A stretch of 42,148 bases of DNA from contig NZNM01000089.1 of assembly GCA_002694885.1 (NCBI GenBank), positions 1-42,148 of the forward strand. The letters run 5' to 3'. This document shows, piece after piece, positions 7,185-17,696 of the stretch. Source of the stretch: Opitutaceae bacterium (GTDB taxonomy: Bacteria; Verrucomicrobiota; Verrucomicrobiia; Opitutales; Opitutaceae). Every line of letters starts with the position of its first letter. Positions within the stretch are counted from its first letter, which is position 1. The notes beneath the pieces are model-generated. The model was not told the DNA's origin and searched no databases. It saw nothing but the letters and a program-made list of their open reading frames with translations. Position numbers and translations under genes: made by a program.

Positions 7185-8018
7185 TCAGTCCGACGACTCG
7201 CTCAGTTTTTTCCAGGAGTCGAGTTCGACTTGCTCGGGACGCAATTGAGGCTGAGCATCGGCATCCTTCAATTGCGCTAGCCAGGCTTGGGATTTCTGAT
7301 GAGAGCTTTTTCTCAGGAGAGATCCGATCTGCTTGCGACGTTGCTGGAACAGTTCTCGAATCAAATCCCTATCGGGTTGAGGGAAGAGATAGGGCTTCGT
7401 TTTGCGTTTTAGATGAATGAGGCGAGAGCCGACGTCGGGCTTGGGAAAGAAACAGCTCGCAGTGACATCCCATGTCACATCCAGATCGAAAGCGTTTTGG
7501 ATGAAAATGCTTATACTTCCAAATTGCTTCGAACCGGGATCTGCGATGAACCGCTGGGCGGTCTCTTTTTGCAGCATCAAAGTAAGGCTATAGGGTAGTG
7601 GTTCATTGATGACCGACTCCATCCAAGGGGTAGATATCGCGTAGGGAAGGTTGGCGACAATCTTGAAATCTCCGTCATCTGCAGGAAGATTCGCCAGTGG
7701 GTTTTCGAGCGCATCGCCTTGGATTAGGTGGAGCCGTTCTGGGTAATCGGATTCCAGTTGAATAAGATAGTTTGCAAGCCGCGGATCTCTTTCCACAGCG
7801 TAAATGCAAGCCCCGGTTTCCAGGAGGGAACGAGTGAGTGTGCCCAGTCCGGGACCTACTTCGACGATACGGTCGCCAGATTGTACGTTAGCCAACTCTA
7901 GAGATTTGCGTACTATGTTCCCGTCGATAAGAAAGTTTTGCCCTAGCTTCTTTACCGGACGGTGTCCGAGCTTCTCCAACAGCGCTCGAGTTTCCGACGG
8001 AGATAGCGGGGATAGCAT
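7185..8018 (-). CDS. rsmA: 16S rRNA dimethyladenosine transferase RsmA (KsgA)
   Basis: An S-adenosylmethionine-dependent enzyme that dimethylates two adjacent adenosines in the 3' hairpin of 16S rRNA during 30S assembly. The 277-residue product shows KKLGQNFL (23-30), motif I EVGPGLGTLT (53-62), acidic E76 (AVERD) for SAM ribose, the catalytic NLPY (123-126), and the C-terminal helical domain with QQRRKQIGSLL. Its ATG is six bases past the trpC stop, so the two are probably co-transcribed from the trpC promoter. Confidence 0.95.
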   Translation of the reverse strand: MLSPLSPSETRALLEKLGHRPVKKLGQNFLIDGNIVRKSLELANVQSGDRIVEVGPGLGTLTRSLLETGACIYAVERDPRLANYLIQLESDYPERLHLIQGDALENPLANLPADDGDFKIVANLPYAISTPWMESVINEPLPYSLTLMLQKETAQRFIADPGSKQFGSISIFIQNAFDLDVTWDVTASCFFPKPDVGSRLIHLKRKTKPYLFPQPDRDLIRELFQQRRKQIGSLLRKSSHQKSQAWLAQLKDADAQPQLRPEQVELDSWKKLSESSD

Positions 8019-8024
8019 ATGAAA

Positions 8025-8807
8025 CTAGGCGGAATGAAACTCGCTGATCAGATCTTCGGCGGATTTCGCTCGCATGAGAGCTTCGCCGACAAGGATCGCT
8101 TTCGCTCCGGCCTCTCTTGCCCTCTTGGCATCTTCACCGTTCCAAATACCGCTTTCCGACACAGCTAGAGTGTCGGATGGGATTTTTGGGATAAGCTCTT
8201 CTGAAAAACGAAGATCCGTTTTGAAAATAGCTAGGTCTCGGTTGTTTACGCCAATAATCTTCGCGTTTTGGGCGACCGCCCGTTCTAGTTCGGCTTCGCT
8301 GTGAATCTCATAGAGAGCATCAAGACCCGCCAGATCTGCAGCGCGACGCAGGTGGGTCATTTCCTCATCGGTCAGAGCTCGTACGATTATCAGAATCGCA
8401 GCCGCTCCCGCCTTGGCGGCTTCGAGCACTTGTATCGGATGGATCATGAAATCTTTTCGAAGGCAGGGCGTTTCAAAACCGATATCCGATAGTTGCTGAC
8501 GCGAAGATTCGAGATCGTCCAGCGATCCGCCAAAGTATTTCTGGTCAGTAAGAATCGATAGGCAATCAGCTCCGGCCCGGGCGTACGTCTTCGCTTGTGT
8601 AGCCGCGGACTCAATTGTTCTGATTTCGCCTGCTGATGGTGATCGCCGCTTGATTTCAGAAATGACAGCGAGCCCATCGGGGGCCTCTAGAGCTTCCAGA
8701 AAACTCCCGGAACGACTACAGAACTGAAGCTCGGCTTCGCCCACATCTCGGATTTGCTCGGCAATCTCTTGCCGCTTCCATGCCATGATTTCGTTTAGCT
8801 TGTCCAT
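8025..8807 (-). CDS. trpC: indole-3-glycerol phosphate synthase
   Basis: It closes the ring of CdRP to indole-3-glycerol phosphate in tryptophan synthesis. The 260-residue single-domain TIM barrel has every family block: MAWKRQEIAE at the N-terminus, SEIKRRSPSAG (phosphate/catalytic K), LTDQKYFGGS, LRKDFMIHPIQ (catalytic K), EIHSEAEL, IIGVNNRDL (N), SESGIW, and GAKAILVGEALMR for phosphate binding. It is not fused to TrpF. rsmA follows after six bases. mazG diverges 85 bp upstream, and that short gap must hold both promoters. No other trp genes are in the window. Confidence 0.96.
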   Translation of the reverse strand: MDKLNEIMAWKRQEIAEQIRDVGEAELQFCSRSGSFLEALEAPDGLAVISEIKRRSPSAGEIRTIESAATQAKTYARAGADCLSILTDQKYFGGSLDDLESSRQQLSDIGFETPCLRKDFMIHPIQVLEAAKAGAAAILIIVRALTDEEMTHLRRAADLAGLDALYEIHSEAELERAVAQNAKIIGVNNRDLAIFKTDLRFSEELIPKIPSDTLAVSESGIWNGEDAKRAREAGAKAILVGEALMRAKSAEDLISEFHSA

Positions 8808-8892
8808 TTGAGATTTGAAAGCGGCTCATTTTGGAAGCTCGTCCAATTTCTGTCGAGAATTGTATTTGATCTTCCCGCCATGCGCGGGGTAA

Positions 8893-9570
8893 GTGTTTGT
8901 CGTGAGTGCAATTGAAGATTTGCTGGAGACGATGGCTCGCTTGCGGGCCCCAAATGGCTGCCCTTGGGATCAAGAGCAGAATCACCAATCGATCGCGGAG
9001 TGCCTTGTCGACGAGTGTAGCGAACTCTTGGAGACAATCGACAATCTGGATATGGATCACATGAAAGAGGAATTGGGCGATGTTCTGCTGCAGGTCGTAT
9101 TCCATTCCCAATTGGCGAAGGAGTCCGAGCATTTTGATTTCGAAGCGGTGGCCCGCGAAGTGAACGATAAGCTCATCCGGCGCCACCCCCACGTATTTGG
9201 AGAATCTTCAGCTGAGGATTCAGAACAAGTTCTGCATCAATGGGAGGAAATCAAGGCGCAGGAGAAGAAAAATGGGCCTCAGTCAGAATCCGTATTCAAA
9301 AAATTGCCACCGTCGCTCCCTGCGTTGATGTTCGCAGTCGACATCTATAAGCAGATCCAGAAGGAAACGCTACCAACCGGATCGCTGGTCGACGAAGACT
9401 CAATCGAAACGATAGCGAATTCGATTGATGAAGAGACGGCTGGCGCGTTGCTGTTCGAGATAGCCGCTGCTTGCCGTGAAAAGGGGATAGATCCGGAATC
9501 CTCTGTTCGACGATATTCTCGAGCCGTCAAATCGGAAACGGAGGCGCTTGCCGCGCAGACGCCTTGCTAA
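8893..9570 (+). CDS. mazG: nucleoside triphosphate pyrophosphohydrolase MazG
   Basis: It hydrolyses (d)NTPs to monophosphates plus pyrophosphate, cleaning the nucleotide pool. The N-terminal MazG domain has RLRAPNGCPWDQEQ (17-29) and the metal motif E41-xx-E44 (ECSELLE) with E60-xx-D63 (EELGDV). QVVFHSQLA and IRRHPHVFG follow as in the E. coli enzyme. The C-terminal half (FKKLPPSLPALMFA onward) is the second, degraded MazG repeat. The start is GTG 8893, or GTG 8902 three codons later; there is no ATG. xerC begins 18 bp downstream, so an operon is likely. Confidence 0.93.
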   Translation: MFVVSAIEDLLETMARLRAPNGCPWDQEQNHQSIAECLVDECSELLETIDNLDMDHMKEELGDVLLQVVFHSQLAKESEHFDFEAVAREVNDKLIRRHPHVFGESSAEDSEQVLHQWEEIKAQEKKNGPQSESVFKKLPPSLPALMFAVDIYKQIQKETLPTGSLVDEDSIETIANSIDEETAGALLFEIAAACREKGIDPESSVRRYSRAVKSETEALAAQTPC

Positions 9571-9588
9571 GAAGGATGGCTAACTAAA

Positions 9589-10548
9589 GTGCCCCCTCTG
9601 GACAAAGAGTTGCGGCCAGGTTCTAAGCGTACGAGTGCCAGCTGGCAAGACGTATGGGTGGCCCCCTTTCTCAGGCATTTGGAGCAGGAGCGGCGATTAT
9701 CGGAATACACGGTTCGAAACTACAATACCGCGATTACTCGCTTTCTCAAGCGGCTTGAAAGTGAGCACGAATGGAACGGCCGATTGGATTCAATCGGAAC
9801 CCGCGAAGCCCGAGATTTTGTAATCGAAGAGCAGCGACGCGTTAGTCGAGTTACGCTTAGAAATTACGTTTCTGGATTAAACACCTTCTTCAGATTCTGG
9901 TTGAAGCGAGCTTCTATCGAACGGAATCCAATAGACGGAATCGTATTGCCCAAGCTTCCTAAAAAGCTGCCAGTGTTTCTAACGGAAAGGCAAGTATTGC
10001 GTTTGCTTGAAGGACCCATGCGCCTTTTAGAAAACGAGAGCATTGAGCCGCTCGTAGCGTGGAGGGATCGGCTCGTTTTGGAGCTACTTTACGGAGCCGG
10101 CTTTCGCGTTTCGGAACTGGTGAATCTTACTTATGGTGAGGTCAACCTAGACGAAGGAGTGGCCAGGATTGTGGGAAAAGGGGGGAAATTCCGCAATTGT
10201 CCGCTTGGAAAGGTTGCCGTGGTGGTGTTGGAAAAATGGCGGTCGGAATTTGCCTCAAAGACCGGTTATTCGGATCACGTAATTGTCAGTAATCAAGGGA
10301 GGAAATGGTCTGCTCGGCAGATTCAGCTTCTGCTCAAGAAATATTTGAGTCTGGCTGAGCTGCCCATGGACATCACTCCTCACAAGATTCGGCACTCCTA
10401 CGCCACTCATCTTTTGGACAATGGCGCCGATTTAAGACTGGTGCAGGAACTCCTAGGACATTCCAAACTTTCGACGACTCAGATCTATACGCATGTCAAC
10501 CTGGGGCGCTTGAAAGCCGTATACGACCGCTCCCATCCGCGGGCATAA
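9589..10548 (+). CDS. xerC: tyrosine recombinase XerC/XerD-like
   Basis: A site-specific recombinase of the type that resolves chromosome dimers at dif. An N-terminal SAM-like core-binding domain (~20-115) is followed by the catalytic domain with all active-site residues: R173 (GAGFRVSEL), K197 (VGKGGK), H265 and R268 (HKIRHSYATH), H291 (LLGHSKL) and nucleophile Y300 (QIYTHV). At 319 residues and with a standard Xer C-terminus it is more like a housekeeping Xer than an integron or phage integrase. The start is GTG. It sits between mazG and the protease gene (17 bp gap downstream). The XerC or XerD role cannot be settled from sequence alone. Confidence 0.9.
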   Translation: MPPLDKELRPGSKRTSASWQDVWVAPFLRHLEQERRLSEYTVRNYNTAITRFLKRLESEHEWNGRLDSIGTREARDFVIEEQRRVSRVTLRNYVSGLNTFFRFWLKRASIERNPIDGIVLPKLPKKLPVFLTERQVLRLLEGPMRLLENESIEPLVAWRDRLVLELLYGAGFRVSELVNLTYGEVNLDEGVARIVGKGGKFRNCPLGKVAVVVLEKWRSEFASKTGYSDHVIVSNQGRKWSARQIQLLLKKYLSLAELPMDITPHKIRHSYATHLLDNGADLRLVQELLGHSKLSTTQIYTHVNLGRLKAVYDRSHPRA

Positions 10549-10565
10549 ACGATAAGCCGTTCAAA

Positions 10566-13500
10566 TTGAAAGACTTAAGAAACAAAGGATTTTGGATTCT
10601 TTGGCTACTGGGGCTATCGTCTAGTGGGCTATTGGCTAGCGAAAAAGGCGATCTTGACCCATACGGGCGGCAAATCGTTCCAGGAGAGCTGTTGATCAAA
10701 CTGAAGGAAGATCTCATCCTGCCGCTATCTCAAGGTCCCCGATTAGCCGTTCTCGATGAAACGCACCAAATCGCAGGATCGCGCCTAGAGCGGACTTACT
10801 CGAGCTTTCCGAACATCGCTTTAGTGAAAGTGAACCCAGGAGTCTTGCTAGATTCCGCGATCGCCGCCTACAAACGATCAGGCTTGGTAGAACGAATTTC
10901 TTATAACTACATCCGCAAAGCTTCCGTTCTACCAGACGACGCCTTGTTGGCGGACGGCAAGCAGTGGGGAATCGAGAATACCGGTCAGTTGGGAGGCATC
11001 GAAGGGGCGGATATTAGCGCTGCTGAAGCCTGGGAAATCGGAAACGACGCGTCGGAAATCGTAATCGCCATACTCGATTCCGGTATTCGCTATACGCATG
11101 AGGACCTGGCCGAAAACATGTGGATTAACCCAGGAGAGATTGCGGGTAACGGGATTGACGATGACAACAATGGCTACATTGATGATATCCATGGAATCAA
11201 TACGGTTGGCGTCGATGGTAGTAGGACACCGGAAACTGAGGGCGATCCGATGGACGACTTGGGTCACGGGACTCACGTCGCGGGAATTGCGGGCGCAGTT
11301 GGCAACAATGGAAAAGGTGTAGTCGGAGTCGCTTGGCGAACTAAACTGATGGCTCTTAAATTTTTGGGTTCCCAAGGTGAGGGATCCGATGCCGACGCAA
11401 TCGAGTGCATCAATTACGCAAGAGAGCAGGGAGCTAGAATAATCAACAGCAGCTGGGGCGGGCTCGATTTTAATCCGCTTTTGGGTGATGCCATTGAAGA
11501 GGCAAACGAGGCCGGCATCTATTTCGTGGCGGCGGCTGGCAATGAAAGCAGCAATAACGATGATCAGCCCAACTACCCGTCATCCTATGCCTATCCGAAT
11601 GTCGTTAGCGTAACGGCGACAGACAAGCGCAATGGATTCGCGACATTCGCCAACTTTGGCGAATCGGAAGTTGAGCTGGCCGCGCCAGGAGTGGGCATTC
11701 ATTCGACGTATTTCAATTCTGACGACGACTATCGCGCATTGAGCGGAACTTCCATGGCGACGCCGTTCGTGAGTGGAGCTATCGCCTTGATGCTGGCTCG
11801 CTTTCCTGAGGAACCGATGGTCACAATTCTGAATCGACTTTACTCGTCAACGGATACTTTGGAGAGTCTAGCGCGTCGCTGCCGCTCTGGTGGTAGGCTG
11901 AATCTGGGGAGAGCTCTTCAGTCAGAGATGCCGGCGCCCCTAAACGACAATTTCGAATCGGCAACTCAGGTTTCGATTTCTCCATTCATCGTTTCTGGTT
12001 TCAATTCCAATGCCAGCTCTGAGATCAGCGAAAGTCCTCACGATGCAAATGCTGTAGGAAAATCGGTTTGGTGGAAATGGATAGCGGACGGGGATGGCTT
12101 TACCGAATTGACGACTGCAGGTAGCGACTTTAATTCAGTGCTTTCCGTGTACCGTGGTGATAGCTTGAATACATTGCAATTGGTTGCAAAGGATCGTGAT
12201 CTGTCGCCAAACATCAACGGAGCTTCCGCTTCGTTTGAGGCTACCGAAGGTGAAGTCTACTTTATCGCTGTTGATGGTTTGGGTGGGAGTTCGGGTAACG
12301 TTAGCTTAAGCCTTGGCCAGTCCGTTGTGAATGACGATTTCGCTGATGCTTTGAAAATCGGGGGAATCAATATCCGAACCGCTAGCGAAAATATCGCTGC
12401 AACGCGAGAAGCAGGGGAGCCCGAACACGTCGAGAGCGCTTTTGGGTCGAAATCCGTTTGGTGGAAATGGACGGCTCCGCTTAGCGGCAATGTTACGCTT
12501 TCGACCTCCGCTAGTAATAGTTTCGATACGCTTCTGGCCGTTTACATCGGCGATTCGCTGGAGGAACTGCAACTGGTGGGCTCGAATGATGATGACGATC
12601 GGACAGGTGTTTGGACGAGCGTTCTTACATTCTATGCTCAGGAAGGTGCCGAGTATAGAATCGCAGTAGACGGATGGAATGGCGGCTTTGGCGAGATTTC
12701 GTTGACAGTGGCAATGGCTGAACACGATGACCTAGAAGATGCGCGTAGTCTCACTACTGATACGATCAGCGATATTTCGTTTACCAACAATGCGACGAAA
12801 GAGATTGGAGAACCGTCTATCGCCGGAAGTTCCGTCGGCCAGTCGCTCTGGTGGAAATGGGTGGCAGCTAGGTCGGGGCAGGCGGAAGTGTCAACCTTTG
12901 GTAGCGATTTCGATACAACCTTGGCGGTATACCAAGGAGGATCGCTTTCGTCATTCGAGCTGCTTGGCGAGAATGACGATAGCGGGGGAGCATTGTCTAG
13001 TCGCTTGGCGATAGATGTTGTAGCGGGAGAGACTTATTGGATTTCAGTAGATGGGAACGATTTTCGTGACGATAGAAGCTACGGGCTCGCTTGGCTGAAT
13101 GCCCAAGTAGAGGAGGACCATGCTTGGCAAACCCCGGTTATCGCAGATCCTGGCAACTTGGATGTCGTTGCGGGGGAACCGATCTCTATAGAAGTCGAGG
13201 CGAGTCGAGATGCGAGCAGCTTCGACGCATCAGGCTTGCCTGATGGTTTGAGCATAGATTCTAGCACGGGTATTATTTCGGGGACGCCCACTCAGTCAGG
13301 ACGATTCAATGTGATGATTGAGGCAGCTAATAATGAGGGCGCGGGCTTCTTTCTCTATGTCTTGGATATCGCCCCTCAAGCTGGATCGCCTTCTGTGGGT
13401 CCACTACCTATAGAAGTCAAAGGAATCGAAGGAGGTCCTGTAGTGATCGAAGTGGATGTTGCTAATGGTTCGGGCGCTCAGTATCAGTGGTATAAGGACG

Positions 13501-14447
13501 GATCGATGCTTGGCGGAGAAGAAGAGTCGTCATTGGAGATCCTAACTTTAAGCGCTGACGATGAAGGCGATTATTCAGTAGCCGTTTCGAACGCAAACGG
13601 ATCAGCGCTAGCGGGACCTACAAGAGTGAGGATGATCCGAGAGGCGTTGTTCAACATTTCAACACGTGGGTATGTAGGGGTCGGAAGCGAAATAATGATC
13701 GCCGGATTTGTTGTATCGGGAACGCAACCACGAACCGTCCTTATTCGGGGGTTGGGAAAATCGTTGGAATCTCGCGAGGTTCCCGAGGCCCTTGCGAACC
13801 CGAATCTTGCCTTGTACGATTCACTGGGAGCGAAGATCGGAGAAAATGACGATTGGATTAGCGCGGCTAATTTGCAGGAGATCGAGCATGTCACGCCTAC
13901 TGTGGGCGCGGTTGCCCTAGAGGACTCTGCCGAGTCTGCAATGCTTGTTACGCTGGAACCTGGAGTGTATACCACTCATTTGTCTGGCGTTGGTGGTAGC
14001 GCTGGTATCGGCCTAGTTGAAGTGTTTGACGCATCCGATGAGAGTATCGAAACGCGCTTAGTGAATATCTCGACTCGCGTGTACTCGGCTTCAGGTGATC
14101 GCGTGGCTATCGGTGGTTTCGTGATCACGGGTCAAGATCCAAAACGCGTGCTGATTCGAGCTCTGGGACCTGAGCTGGCTAATCGGGGAATATCTGGCTA
14201 TATGCCGAATCCGGAGATTACGGTTTACGATTCCTCGGAACCGGTAGCGAAAAACGATGATTGGGGCGACGAGTTTGTGTTCCAAATGATGGATGCTTTC
14301 GAGCAAGCTGGAGCATCGCCGCTTGAGCTTGAAAGCAAAGATGCGGCCATGATACGAGAGTTGCAGCCCGGGCTTTACACAGTAATTGCGAGCGATTTCG
14401 ACGGAGAAGAGGGAATCGCCCTGATAGAGGTTTTCGAACTGCCGTAG
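10566..14447 (+). CDS. secreted subtilisin-like (S8) protease with Ig-like and ISTRG repeat domains
   Basis: A 1293-residue exported serine protease. The TTG start leads into a signal peptide with likely cleavage after LLA (~24). A propeptide-like region (PGELLIKLKEDL to ~125) precedes the catalytic domain: D171 (AILDSGI), H234 (GHGTHVAG), oxyanion N326 (AAAGNES), S396 (SGTSMATP). Then come three ~130-residue pre-peptidase-like repeats, each with a V/L-WWKW core (near 457, 588 and 720), a putative-Ig domain (~855-935), an Ig-like domain with YQWYKDG (~945-1025), and two ISTRG repeats (1029 and 1165 onward: FNISTRG, GGFVITG, VLIRALG, NDDW). These tails probably anchor or display it outside the cell. 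An inverted repeat follows the stop. Confidence 0.93.
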   Translation: MKDLRNKGFWILWLLGLSSSGLLASEKGDLDPYGRQIVPGELLIKLKEDLILPLSQGPRLAVLDETHQIAGSRLERTYSSFPNIALVKVNPGVLLDSAIAAYKRSGLVERISYNYIRKASVLPDDALLADGKQWGIENTGQLGGIEGADISAAEAWEIGNDASEIVIAILDSGIRYTHEDLAENMWINPGEIAGNGIDDDNNGYIDDIHGINTVGVDGSRTPETEGDPMDDLGHGTHVAGIAGAVGNNGKGVVGVAWRTKLMALKFLGSQGEGSDADAIECINYAREQGARIINSSWGGLDFNPLLGDAIEEANEAGIYFVAAAGNESSNNDDQPNYPSSYAYPNVVSVTATDKRNGFATFANFGESEVELAAPGVGIHSTYFNSDDDYRALSGTSMATPFVSGAIALMLARFPEEPMVTILNRLYSSTDTLESLARRCRSGGRLNLGRALQSEMPAPLNDNFESATQVSISPFIVSGFNSNASSEISESPHDANAVGKSVWWKWIADGDGFTELTTAGSDFNSVLSVYRGDSLNTLQLVAKDRDLSPNINGASASFEATEGEVYFIAVDGLGGSSGNVSLSLGQSVVNDDFADALKIGGINIRTASENIAATREAGEPEHVESAFGSKSVWWKWTAPLSGNVTLSTSASNSFDTLLAVYIGDSLEELQLVGSNDDDDRTGVWTSVLTFYAQEGAEYRIAVDGWNGGFGEISLTVAMAEHDDLEDARSLTTDTISDISFTNNATKEIGEPSIAGSSVGQSLWWKWVAARSGQAEVSTFGSDFDTTLAVYQGGSLSSFELLGENDDSGGALSSRLAIDVVAGETYWISVDGNDFRDDRSYGLAWLNAQVEEDHAWQTPVIADPGNLDVVAGEPISIEVEASRDASSFDASGLPDGLSIDSSTGIISGTPTQSGRFNVMIEAANNEGAGFFLYVLDIAPQAGSPSVGPLPIEVKGIEGGPVVIEVDVANGSGAQYQWYKDGSMLGGEEESSLEILTLSADDEGDYSVAVSNANGSALAGPTRVRMIREALFNISTRGYVGVGSEIMIAGFVVSGTQPRTVLIRGLGKSLESREVPEALANPNLALYDSLGAKIGENDDWISAANLQEIEHVTPTVGAVALEDSAESAMLVTLEPGVYTTHLSGVGGSAGIGLVEVFDASDESIETRLVNISTRVYSASGDRVAIGGFVITGQDPKRVLIRALGPELANRGISGYMPNPEITVYDSSEPVAKNDDWGDEFVFQMMDAFEQAGASPLELESKDAAMIRELQPGLYTVIASDFDGEEGIALIEVFELP

Positions 14448-14476
14448 AGAGTGTCCTGAGTTATTGGGCACTCTCT
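14446..14476. terminator. hairpin between convergent protease and isocitrate dehydrogenase genes
   Basis: An 11-bp stem (AGAGAGTGTCC with GGGCACTCTCT, one wobble pair) around a 9-nt loop starts in the protease stop codon and is followed by a short TATT. It lies between two genes that end towards each other and probably stops transcription from the plus strand; the U tract is weak. Confidence 0.55.
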
Positions 14477-14501
14477 TATTCAGCTCAGCTCGGATTGGCT
14501 T

Positions 14502-16739
<2,238 letters not shown>

Positions 16740-16832
16740 CTAGCGGAATAGAAGGAAGTTCTTCGGTAACGCACTCCCTCTCTGGGTCAATAGAATATCT
16801 GCGTTTTGTCCGCTTCAAGACACAGTCCAGGT

Positions 16833-17633
16833 TCACTCGATTCTCGATTGGAATCGGGGATATAAGTAGCCGACGAAAGTGATGAATATGGAAAGCAGCG
16901 CGAAAGCGACGATTCGAATTAGCGTGTCTCGAATATCGAAGACGAAAAGGCGAAAAAGCGGTAGAGCGAAACCGACTAGAGCCACCATGCGATAGACCTT
17001 AATCTTCGCGCTGATCCCGATTCCTATGAGAACAAGGCAGAATAGGGCGATGAGGGCAGTGTAGCTGGACTCGTTCCAAAGTAGGTCGCTAGAAAGCAGG
17101 ATGGCAATCGATCCGAAGGCGATGGATGCGAAGAGGTAGGCGAGGAGTTGGCGAGATCGATCGGATAGCCGTCTATGAAGGTTGCGGGCGTGATCGATCC
17201 CGAGTCCAATCGCTAGGCCTGTAACGAGCAGGCCGCCGATAAGGGCCTCTTTGGCCCGAGGTTGAGGAATCAGTTCGGTCTCCAGTGAGCTTTCCCAGAT
17301 GAGGAGGATCAAGATGGTGTTTATGGCGAGGAAGAAGGCGCTTAAAAACAGGGCGACATAACGCTTGTGCAACCGCCAGAGAAAGTGGAAAGCAATCGTT
17401 AGTAAGGAAAGCGTCAATACGCGTTCCAGCCAGCCTTCGACGCTGAATGCTGCCCGAAGAACGATGAGGGCGACTAGCCAGTGATGGAGGGCTCTCCAGA
17501 ATCTCCATTTGCGAAACAATCTGAAGTCTCGAATCAGGCCTTGTCTGAAATTGGGCAGATAGAGGAGGGCTAGGTAGAGAACTACGGCGAGCAAGTTGCC
17601 AAAAAAACCTGCTGGCGATGGAGGATTCATCAT
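16833..17633 (-). pseudogene. C-terminal part of an interrupted DUF2339 membrane protein
   Basis: This 266-codon frame is the tail of the gene that begins at 19733. It lies in exactly the same frame, 66 bp past the TGA at 17697-17699, and the codons between are all open. It encodes about eight membrane helices and ends with the family's closing block (KIKVYRMVALVGFALPLF, FDIRDTLIRI, then LYPRFQSRIE). ATG 17633 is therefore probably not a natural start, and the whole segment from 17696 belongs to the tail. If the TGA is real, either this part is lost or it is made by reinitiation or readthrough. Confidence 0.75.
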
Positions 17634-17696
17634 TGCGTAGAGGAACAGAGGAACAAAGGAGGCGTCCCGAAGAGTTGTGAAAGACCCGACCGGAGT

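Noticed and set aside
9589-10548. Integrase of a mobile island
   Set aside because: The sequence is Xer-like, is tightly linked to mazG, and there is no tRNA, att repeat or phage gene nearby.
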